Source: Dipetalonema caudispina
Taxonomy: Eukaryota > Nematoda > Chromadorea > Rhabditida > Onchocercidae
Direction of reading: 5' to 3'
Length of the DNA: 64,000 bases
NCBI GenBank assembly: GCA_013365325.1
Contig: JABVXV010000106.1
Location: 62,001 to 126,000, forward strand
Shown here: positions 27,201 to 37,044 of the stretch, one piece after another
How the letters are laid out: each line of letters starts with the position of its first letter
How positions within the stretch are numbered: position 1 is the stretch's first letter
Translations under genes and position numbers: made by a program
The notes under the pieces: model-generated
Told to the model about the DNA's origin: nothing
Database searches by the model: none
Seen by the model: the letters and a program-made list of their open reading frames with translations, nothing else

Positions 27201-28180
27201 ACTATTTCCACATTTCTAATATCATTCCTGTTATGACATAAACGAGTTCGTTTGGCATTCACAGGTCCTGAGCTACTACTTGCAGTATCATCATCACTAT
27301 CGTCATCTCTACCGCGACGGCCTTTCTTCTCTGAATCCATTAAGGTGCAGCAGTACCGGATAACAGGAAAAGTAAAATAGATAAAAACAATGGAACTTGT
27401 CCGACAGGTTCACGAAGTATTCTAATACCTTCGTTTGTCGCCCACATCAATTACGAAAAAGTTAACTGCTATGAAACTATAAGTTACTTGCTGCGGCAGT
27501 GGATGGTACTGTTGGAAGAGGGGGTACGACAACAGCTGCTGAGCCCCGCCGTGAACGTACTGGTGCAAAATCAGGCGTATATCGAGTCTTCTCTGTTGTT
27601 ATTCCATTGCTTTGTTGCCTGAGAAACACGTTTCAATCTACTTTCTTCTATCTATCTTACAATAACAACTACGAATTTTTATTACAGCAGCAAAACCACA
27701 AAATCTTAAAACAAACGAAGTTTCCAGAAGATTGAATTGTTACATTTTGTTAAGTACCAATTGCATTAATTAGTACAGAGATGCAACAAGGACAACATTT
27801 AAACAGTACGCTCGCTTTCGAAAGGATTATGGCATGAAGAAATTTTCAGAAATGTAATAAACGTAAGAAAATAAATAACCTGGTCTTATAGGGTGAAGTT
27901 GAGGCGTATGTTCTACAACCACTTGGACTACTTTTCAGATCTCCTGCAGTCGTACTTCGAGTCTCCGTTCTACGAGGTTCTGTTAGAAGGAAAAATATTG
28001 CTTCTTGCTTGTTAAGTTAAACAATAATTAATGATCTTCAGTCCCATTTCTGTCCTTCATTTTACTAATTGTTAATTTTATCAATTCAGAACCATTAAAA
28101 TAAATTACTTATAAATAGCGATGAAACAGTATAGCAATCTTACCAGCTTGACATCGAGTATTCCCCTTCTCAGGGCTCAT
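21293..28180 (-). CDS. SUZ12: SUZ12-like Polycomb repressive complex 2 subunit
   Basis: Twenty-seven minus-strand exons give 1154 residues in frame: 28144-28180, 27880-27979, 27488-27618, 27143-27330, 26882-26961, 26652-26790, 26379-26525, 26046-26232, 25894-25958, 25649-25761, 25375-25498, 24888-25039, 24700-24778, 24498-24660, 24259-24380, 24089-24156, 23866-24008, 23506-23744, 23227-23403, 22866-23047, 22693-22788, 22468-22567, 22240-22359, 21930-22111, 21678-21828, 21525-21605 and 21293-21391. SUZ12 is the scaffold that stabilises the EZH2/EED histone H3K27 methyltransferase in the nucleus. The sequence shows a basic, acidic-patched N-terminus; a motif near residues 175-225 like the vertebrate early conserved region (LYRYM...RNLIYM); a zinc-finger-like segment at 789-810; the following FDGSYEGP motif, like SUZ12 CYDGSYAGNP; and a VEFS box at about 930-1040 (EWLREFI, then VEKDFMSLW, then AWVFHLTALHE). 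The protein is longer than the roughly 740-residue human one. The joins of the exons ending at 26882 and beginning at 25039 are the weakest. Confidence 0.85.
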
Positions 28181-28189
28181 CGTAGCTCG

Positions 28190-28191
28190 CT
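28190..28191 (-). promoter_or_regulatory. Probable spliced-leader acceptor of the SUZ12-like gene
   Basis: On the minus strand, TTATTCAG ends nine bases before the ATG at 28180. A perfect acceptor this close to the start codon fits spliced-leader trans-splicing and supports this ATG over the internal one at 27338-27340. Confidence 0.6.
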
Positions 28192-28800
28192 GAATAACTA
28201 CACATTCAGCGACCAATAGACAGACATACCTAGAATAATTTAGGAATATCCAAAATGATTCTTCTAACAGATCAACAAATTAAACGACTAAAAACAAATA
28301 CTTAATTAAAGTCCATATTATCAAATGGAATAACATTCACAAGTCTGTAACCTCTCCCTATTAATCACTCCCACATACAGACATCACGTCTCACGCAACT
28401 TCTATTAAATGGTCATTGCGTAACGTACCCCCACGCATTTCCATGCTATCCAATATAATGAAAATGGTAAATGCCACCTGCGTTGCGTGCACATTTCGCT
28501 TTAAGACCAACGCGCTTGCGTTAAATTTTTGAGCGCGTTTTCCTCATTGGAAATGTTTAAAGAAACATTCCTACTATATTAATATGCGTGTTATACGTCA
28601 AATTACAATGAATGTTATTATTTATATATACGTATGTATATGTACTTTTGTCCTTTTATCGTTCCATACAAACATTCTACAAGTTTTTATGTGAACAGAT
28701 GATTGTTTGTCATTTATCATCCCAAGTTGTTAATGAGCAATAAGATTGTTGTTTAATGATTGAAAAGTTTTTTGTTATGACCTGAAAAATATGGCATTAC

Positions 28801-29400
28801 AGAAAAACGTCATCTGACAAATATACCAGTTGAATGACGCTATTAAACCAAGCGCCACAAAAGGCTATGCGTGATTCATGGTGGAATATAAAAATTTGAT
28901 CGAGTATAGAGGCATTTTTAGCGAATAAAATTAGCCTATTGAACCATACGCTTGTGCAGTACAAGCGATGAGGTTGATTGAAAGCAGCTAACAATGCAGC
29001 TTTCGATGATGTTTCCAGTCTCAATGGTGAATTTTTCCTTCTAAAGTTGCACTCGACATTTGTGCCAGCTGATTTTAATGAGGGAATCAGAACGATTATC
29101 CGTACGATGCCTGACACGTATGCAAAGCGTAACTCCTGAAAAGATTTACAGGTAACGTCTTGTTTCTATTCATCCTTAGATGTTCACACTGCTATACCTA
29201 TCGTAAGAGCAGTCAATTATTCCAGAGAGTTAGAGACCATTAATTTTAGTTTATCGTTGGGGTCGGAGCTGTCACAAGATGTTCTAATCAACGCAATCGT
29301 TTATTGCTTATATTTTAATAATGTTCTATACCATTCCAGTTACAAGTTTTGTATTGTTAAACTGTGCCGGATTGGAATAAATTGTGATACAGTCGAATAA
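28801..29400 (+). pseudogene. Possible decayed coding sequence interrupted only by TGA
   Basis: Read from 28801, this frame runs 199 codons to a TAA at 29398. There are only five internal stops, at 28831, 28897, 28969, 28975 and 29137, and all are TGA. The predicted peptide has a balanced composition (for example SSLNGEFFLLKLHSTF), unlike the surrounding AT-rich filler. I do not recognise a family. It may be a pseudogene, a gene with introns I failed to place, or chance. The antisense frame 28797-29117 is also open but lacks an ATG start. Confidence 0.3.
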
Positions 29401-32400
29401 CTTACTTAATTAGAGAAAAAAGTGCTGGATACATGATGGTTTGAGATTTATACAACGACAGTTTTTTAATCCCACAGGTTGTTGTTCGAATTTTGTCAGC
29501 AATTTTAAAAATCGGCCGAATAAGGGATGAGTTGGAATTTGATCAGAATTCTCTTTAGAGCTTATTCAACTTCAGTCAATCAACGGTATGTGTAAGATTG
29601 GTTGAAATTCTATGCGGAAAAATTAGATTGTAACTGCTACATCATGGTATTTGCAAAGTGGAATTAAGGAGAAAGTTGGGACTTCGTTTTTCGAGAAATT
29701 TCTCATTGTAAAACTTCTATAAAAATAGATGGAGGAGTTGGAAGGCAACATGATAGAAATAGAGTTTTTAATATTGAGAATAGATTAATATGTCGGAACT
29801 TTTTTTACTATGAAGTTGGATTTATTCTTTTTTGTTAACTGTATCAAAAATAGTCAGGAAACCTTAGGAAGAGTAATATTAATCAAGGGTACGTTTACTT
29901 ATTTTATCTGTCTATGAATTGTTAGAAATGGAAAGTTAAAATAAATTAGAAAAAAGGAAACGGTGCGCACAGGAAGCTCCGCCTGCTGTATTCAATTTTT
30001 TCTGAAGCAAAGTGAATTCTCATCATTATTTGGAGCTGAGTATGTCCCTTTCCAGTTTGTATCTTTCCTATAGACTGCATAAGCTGTAAAAGCTCAGTTG
30101 CCGTGTAGATTCTCCAGTCATTTCTTGAACGGCGACACTCATATGTTTGTTGTAAGAGAGGAGACGCTCCTCGATAAGTGACATCTTTGAAAAGTTGCGA
30201 AGTCGAGAAAGGAAGCAGACTTGTCACCTAATACTTCCAGGTGTTTTACGCTCAAAACAAATAGTAGCCATGTATTTCTCTTCCTTTCTCTCTTTCCCTC
30301 TTCTTTTTTATCCAGCTCTACAAACAAAATGAGGCATTTCCATGGTTTCCTTTTCAATATACATACCGCTCCGTCCCTTCCGCTTCTCGGTCTTTGAAGT
30401 ATTTCACAGATTTTTTTCCTCATCTTTTATAGATTAAAACAATGCAATAATAGACTCATTTACGAATTTTTTATTGCATTATTTAAAACTTTTCTTTTTA
30501 AAATAGGGATGTTTTATTTGTCGAAACATTTCGGATATTATCGGTTTATAATAATATATATAACTCGTATTTTCTAGCCTCACTTCTTTCATCATCAGCT
30601 ATAGATTCGATTCTAGCGATTTTGTCATGTTATCGTTAGTCAAATTTCTAGTGCATGTAAGTGTTTCTGAATGCCTAGTTAGTTTCAATCAGGCAAATTG
30701 AATCTGTTTACCAGAAAACTGCTTCATGCTTCTGTTTTCGAGGATTTAATAAAAAACTATACTAAACATTCACACATCGAAAACAAAACTTGTAGTGTGA
30801 CCTTCTTATACTAATTTCAATATTTTTATTACACTAGCAGCAAATAATGAACAGCTCCGAAAGAAAGAGGAAATTAAATTAGCTTATTACTTTTCTTATC
30901 TCATTTTGATTCTCATTTTTTTTCCTTCGCTGCTACATATTCCTTTATATTTGCCAAGAATTTGACAGAACTACTACAATATGGTTGGCAGCCGAGCTTG
31001 TACTAAACAATTTTACATGAAAAATTACTTATGAAAAATTTCAGAGGCAACAAAAAAATTGAAAATATTCCAACGAATTTTATCGACAATCCATGTGGGT
31101 TCTCTTTAGAGTGGACATTTGTTTTACCAGTTCCTTATTTCTATTGCTTTATCCGGGGTGAATTTATTACTTCAAAAATTGTACTTGCAACTTGAACATT
31201 TCAAATGGTATCACATGAAAGGAGCTTTTTCTTTTGTTAAAAAATTTTGTTAAAAAATTTATCCTCTTTCAATATTTCTGCACTTTCGAATTCTTCGTGG
31301 CTGGTTTCATTAGCTTTATACAATAGAAATGCTCGAAATTACTTCGCATCCAAAATTAAATTTGTTGAAAATTCTGAAAAAAAAAATGTTCTCTTTCAAA
31401 AAGGTAGCTTAAAAACTAAGGGAAAAAAACTTTTTAGGAACTCTTTTGAAAAACAAAGTTTAAGATCATTGCATTAAAATTTTACTTATTTGGTGAAGCT
31501 GCTAATTCAGATAGATGCTAAATTTTTTTTCTTTGAGCAAATTTGGCTTTGTCAGCAGCCAAAAGTTTTACTTTCAATATGGGTTCAATCACCATACTGT
31601 CGTGATATTGTTCTTTATTCAGAGAATCAAGGTAGTGCGGAGTTATTCACTTTTTGGATTAATGATTTCCGGCTACATTAATTTGGTCGAACTCGGTTTT
31701 ATGGTATGCTTAAGTTCATATGATGGCCTTTACCTCGAACACCTGGAATCTTATCAAGGCAAATTGCTGGCTGTTGAATAGAACGAAAGGAAATTTTATG
31801 AGAAACAGGAGTGGGAAAAGTATTTCTAGCTGCTGTAGCGAAAAAAGCTCTCGATAGCAGTAAAGCGAACGTGGCATTTGCTGAATCTGTTATGCTATCC
31901 GCTTCTTTTCCCACACGTGTTTAACAGATTTTTTTTCCTCCAATTTGCGGGAGATAACTTGAGGGTTTTTCAGATTTTCTTCCGTGTCTTTTTTGCTAAC
32001 ACCATCAAGTGCACGAAATCTAATCTGACCTTTTTATCACAATGCTAAAGCGACAGCGACTATTGTTTCCTTAACAAAAGAGCACATTGTAACCTTTTAG
32101 CAAATTCATAAAGTCGTTTCATTCCATCTGTCTCGGAGAGAAAGCTTAAGTCGCATGATTCCGATTAATGTGGTGGTATTTTTTGCATAACCTAATCAGG
32201 CAGTGCCATGGCTTTTCAAGTCATCGTATAATCCCTTTTTAGAGTTATGTTTTGCCAATTTTACTGCGGCTCTATGGTTGTTATTGTAAAGGGCTTGAAA
32301 ATAATTCACGGATGTGAAAAAGTAGCTATAACGAACAAAGAAAATATTATTTTCTTCCCTTTTCAGTCTTTTTTAATAAATTCTTTCCTTTTCTTATTAC

Positions 32401-32809
32401 TTACTTTCACATCTTCCATAATGAGAAAGATTTACGGAAGCAAAACGAAAGGGTTGGATATAGTAAATACTGCTAAGGACAAGATAGGAATTAATTTATT
32501 GCATTATTTATGCAAATATTGATTTTTACAGTACAAAAACTGATATATTTCTTCGAAGTGATAACAAACATGTTATAACAGTCAGTAAAAGCAGTGGAAA
32601 ATAAAAGTAGAGAAGGATAGATTGGGTGGTTTTTAATCAACGAAAGATTAAGTAATTAGATCAAATACTTATTAGCAGAGAGGTATAAAAGCTTGACTTG
32701 CGGGTGATTGCTTTCTCCAGGGTGTGGAGCATATAAAGTCGTTTGTGATAGTAGAAATAGAATATACACTTTTATTAATAACAGTGTCACCCTTCCGGAA
32801 GATAAGGAA

Positions 32810-34670
32810 ATGGAAAAGGCACGACTCCGCCTGGTTGTGTTGGGTCCCGGGAAAGTGGGGAAAACATCAATCATTCGACGTTATCTTCATGGAACTTTCG
32901 ATGAAAGATACAGAGAAACCGTTGAGGATCTTTATTCGAGAGATTTCAATATACAGGTTTTTGCTACTTTTAATTAATGCTTGTTTGATGGAGCTTCTGC
33001 TATTGTCCTCAGTAATCTCTTGGATTTTCTTTTTTCATCTCATTTTTTCGAACAACAGAAATCGTTATGTTGAAATAGGGAATGGAAATATCACTGGGAA
33101 TTTTGGATACAAATTTCGACTATCCGGGCATGCGCAAAATTGCAATAGCATCTGCCAATGCATTCATGCTTGTTTTTGCCGTCAATGATGTGGCTAGTTT
33201 CAAGCAGGTTCTTATGATTTCAATTGAAATTCATCATATCCTATGCACTGTAAGGAATTTTGTAAGAAAAAATCTGAAAAGTTTTTTTTTTTTTCATATT
33301 CAGAAATTCCCAAAATTATAATTTCAGATGAGTGACATATGGTCACAGATTGTGCAACAACGAAAAGATGCTCGAATTCTTCCAACTGTTATTGTTGGGA
33401 ACAAGTGCGATTCATCTCAAAAAGTACTTAAATTAATGGCATCTGTCAGTAATATTATGTTTTCGAAATATCTTCAATAATTAAAAGAAAATTCCTAACA
33501 TCAATTCAGTATCGTTCAGATTTCTGAAAAAGACGATTTAGATCTTTGAAACAACGGTTCAAGCATGGATGCAACGTTTAAATTTCAACATAAGTTATGT
33601 CGAATCCTCCGCAAAAATGAACTATAACATAGTGAAAATATTCCGCAATTTCCTGCAACAAAGTGGTTTATTGGATGAAGAAGTAAGAAATAACAGTTTT
33701 TTTATTTTATCAAAATACTTCTGATGTATGTGATCCAGAATATCCTACTATGTTTTTTACGGATTTCAATGTTTACCTTGTGCTTAATCATTGGATGATG
33801 TACAAATAAACTTATGATCGCTCATCTGTTTACCTTATGCTTGTTTCTGACCTTATAAAACTATTGAGCATCTTTCTGAAATATATTCGATCGATTTCCA
33901 GCAAAATCCTACTTGCCTCTCGCTTTTGTATTTTCTCTCTGTTCTTGCTTTCTGCCTTCTTCGGTGTATCAGAATCTCAATTTATAAAATGATAAGTATT
34001 TGCAGAATTTTTTTAGAAATGGACAAAACAGCAAAAATTGCGATCCCGTGAGATTTCGCCAACGAAGAAGTTTAATCGAAACTGGTCATTACGGGTAAGT
34101 ACTATTGCTTCATAACATAACCGGATACGGCAATTGCTAAAAATATCCAGTCCTTTTGGAATGCAGGCATGAATGTTAAGGCAATTTTGTTCTGAAAGTT
34201 TCAATTAATACTGAAAGTCGAATGGAAAAAGACAAAACAGATAGAGTGACAATGTACATTATTATTCCGAAAAGCCCTTTGTCTGAGCTAATCAATCTAT
34301 GCTGGGTTTTTTATAAAGTCCAAATTGCACACTCACAAAAATCCTGGGAAAAAATTCGAGCACCAAATAATTGTTTTCAAATTTGCAAATTGTCTTCGTC
34401 ATCATCAGACACTGTCTTCTCCAAAGTATCTTTCTATGCTTGCCACTATTTTTAAACGAGTAATTTTTCGGAACTCTGATAATGTGTGTGTAAGTATATA
34501 AATACCTTGGTTTTGGTTTGTGGAATTGAATATCACTTGAACTTGATTTAGAATTTTGACAAGAAGATTCATTGCATAATGGTTACAGATTAGCGAAACT
34601 AAAGATAGCAGTCCAAAGAGTCTCAATCGATCGAGCAGTCTTCCACAACGCTCGAAGCATCTCTCATTGA
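32810..34670 (+). CDS. Divergent Ras-family small GTPase, DIRAS/Ras-dva/RASD-like
   Basis: Six exons (32810-32956, 33079-33207, 33328-33423, 33542-33682, 34006-34094, 34589-34670) give 227 residues. The Ras fold is clear. The G1 P-loop GPGKVGKT is at 12-19, the switch I threonine is T37 (YRETVED), G4 NKCD is at 117-120 and G5 ESSAK at 145-149. The G3 motif DxxG is altered: residues 59-66 read DTNFDYPG, which resembles the insert-bearing DTxG..FPxM of the RASD and Ras-dva groups but has lost the canonical glycine position. The basic C-terminal extension of about 55 residues ends in ARSISH, so there is no CAAX prenylation motif. Membrane attachment by a lipid is therefore not predicted. A likely trans-splice acceptor lies at 32711-32720. 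The frame is open back to that acceptor, so a longer N-terminus is possible, but the short start suits the family. Confidence 0.82.
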
Positions 34671-37044
34671 GAATGAAATGCTACAACAAAGTACCGTTAG
34701 ATCTGCCAGATGAAAGCGATTGTAAGATATCATAGCCAGAAGTGCCATTTCTCCAGATTACTGTAAATAAAATCACGTTAACTGATATTTATGTAAATTT
34801 CTTTAAACTGAAGAATCAGTTTTAAAATCCATCCAGATATAGCAGTTTTGGTTGTACTGCCTTATTTATATCTTTGTAATAGTGAAGTACTAAAAGTTAT
34901 ACATTTATAGTGTAACACAATGATTTAGTAGAAGAAATTTTGTTTCTATCATCTGTTGCAATGATAATTTCCTGCACAGGGCAAATATTCCCCTTTCAAA
35001 ATTTATTGCTTCATTCTCAAAATTAAGATTAGCTAATGAGTCGTCTTTTTCTGATTTTCTGCTTACAATTATTCTGTTAATAGTGTTAGCATTACTACAA
35101 AATTTTAAGCCTTTTTAGCATACCCACTTCCATTAGAACTATGTTTAACACAAATTCAAGTGCTTTCTGTACAAATGATGACAGGAAGGATTTAAAATGC
35201 AAATGAGGCGGTTGTTGGAACTAACTAACAAATCTTGCTTAGTTCGGATTATTCGCAGTTCTCCAACAGTATGTGTCTATGTGGCGGCATAAATAAATAC
35301 ATTTTGGCATTTTAAAATTTGACCGTCCGTTAAGCAAACAAATATGTTGTACACACTGAATCTCTTTTCACATTCCCTTGTCCGTATTTCAAGAAAATTT
35401 ATTTTCCTTTTGTAAACTAATTTTCAAGTACCGAGCAGTTACTTCTCTAATAAAACACTTTGTTTTGGAAGAGTAACATCTCACTTCTATCTATTTGCAA
35501 AACTAGCAAACTGCATAGAGCCTTACCATGTAAATTGATTTCGACATCAAAATTATGGCTAGGTAATCCAACAAGACGTCGAGGAACTATAAACAAACTG
35601 AAGAAAATGTATGGAATGTTGATCCGCTAGACCCAGGTAAACGGAGGATATTGAACAAACAAATGTAAGTAGAATTCCAATGATACGAGTGATGGAAAGT
35701 ATGAAAAGATCGAGAAGTTTTTGAGTTGTTCCTGCCTTAATTAATTGGAAATGTTTAAGGAGCATGATTTAAAAATTTGAAACATGTGGTAGTTCTGAGA
35801 CAACCGGTTTTGTTGTATGGAATCAATTTAAATCATACCCATGTAGGAATTCAGTTAGACTTGCATGCTACAGCAAAATTTTCGTTAATAGCAGAAAAAA
35901 AAGTTGCAGACATTTAATTTAGAGTTCGTAGTAAGTCATCTTTGAAGACTTTCCGTTTGATATTGGCGAATATTTGGATGGATTTCCATAATTGGATTCA
36001 TCAATGCTGTCACAAGGAATAAATTTATCATACTTCAGCTGAATCAAAGCAATGGAATGTATCTCAAGGCGTTAACTAATGAGTTACTTGGAAAAGGTAA
36101 CGTATCAATGAATAAGTCAAATAGCAATAAACTGTTAATGGTTGAATTTTTTGTTGATATCAGACAGCATAATTGATCATGTCATATTTGTGGAAAGAAA
36201 AATTTCCTGCAGTAGTAGACAATTCATTTCTTAAACAGTCTCATGCGGTACACGAAGAGAGGGAAGGGGGAATTAATGATCGTTTTTTTATGGTGTCTTT
36301 CGTAGCAGCACTTAGAATGATGGATTTTAGGGGTCTGTATGATAATTAGGGAGGTATGGATGAACAGAGTACTGATATTACTGCCATGTTGGTATGTGTT
36401 GAGTGGTGATGTAGAGATGTTTCATTCGTAAGGTCATCATTGTGTGCTGTATCGCATTCGATCAAACCTGCGTCATCGCAGTGCACCTAAATAATATAGA
36501 TAACCTCCAAGTAGGCTTCTACAGGATGTTGAATGACCAAGAACCATTATTACTGAGCAAGGTAACGTGAATTCTCATTACCCTCGTGTCTATGAAGAGA
36601 AATATAGTTTGGCCAATGCAAATAACAAATGATACATCGAGATGATCTTTAAAGATACAATAACCAGTTGTCATAGTATCTCAGGATGGTCCCACATATC
36701 TTAAGTTTTCTACAGATGAGTCTTCCTAGCAACAGTCATAGGATGCGTGATATAGCGCTAACTGATTGGCTGATAACTACAAGGGACAAATGAGCTTATC
36801 TTAGCTATCGCTTGCAGGGATACGGGTGTAGTGCCTCTATATATGCAAGTGTATGTGCATGTCAGTCGCTGTGTGCACTGCTGTAACCTGCTGTGTGCCC
36901 TTCGCATCCGCAACCGTAGCAGCGACGGAGACAGCGACCACGACGACAACGAAGGAGGAGGACAGTGCGGAGTTGCTGCGCACCATCATCTCATCTCATC
37001 ACACACACATACATTTTGTCTAAGGGCTGTCACCGTGTGCGGTC
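34671..37044. other. Intergenic region upstream of the tetraspan gene
   Basis: No exon chain found. The last 250 bases (about 36800-37044) are markedly GC-richer, with CGACGACAACGA-type and CA-rich tracts. They probably form the promoter and 5' UTR of the tetraspan gene. The open frame across 36831-37130 is in a different frame from that gene and looks like a shadow. Confidence 0.55.

Larger units (their letters stand above)
28181..32809. other. Intergenic region between divergent SUZ12-like and Ras-like genes
   Basis: About 4.6 kb. The first 400 bases should hold the SUZ12-like promoter and contain the inverted repeat AACGCGC/GCGCGTT at 28509-28539. A GC-richer open stretch at 28801-29400 is listed separately. 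Overlapping but unrecognised open frames occur on minus at about 29946-30423 and on both strands at about 31490-31914. Otherwise the region is AT-rich with no convincing exon chain. Confidence 0.55.

Noticed and set aside
27143..27340. ATG at 27338-27340 as start of the SUZ12-like gene
   Set aside because: An acceptor (GATTCAG) just inside this frame joins three upstream exons in phase to an ATG at 28178-28180 that has its own trans-splice site, so the upstream start is preferred.
28797..29117. Minus-strand open frame of 106 residues
   Set aside because: It begins with GTG, which is not a normal nuclear start, and has no splice structure. It is the antisense of the TGA-interrupted frame.
28801..29400. 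Nuclear mitochondrial insertion as explanation for the TGA-only stops
   Set aside because: Nematode mitochondrial proteins are strongly hydrophobic and T-rich in sequence; this peptide is mixed and charged, so the idea was not adopted.
32724..33188. Plus-strand 154-residue frame over the Ras-like gene
   Set aside because: It is a shadow frame. The GTP-binding motifs are in the other frame, across proper splice sites.
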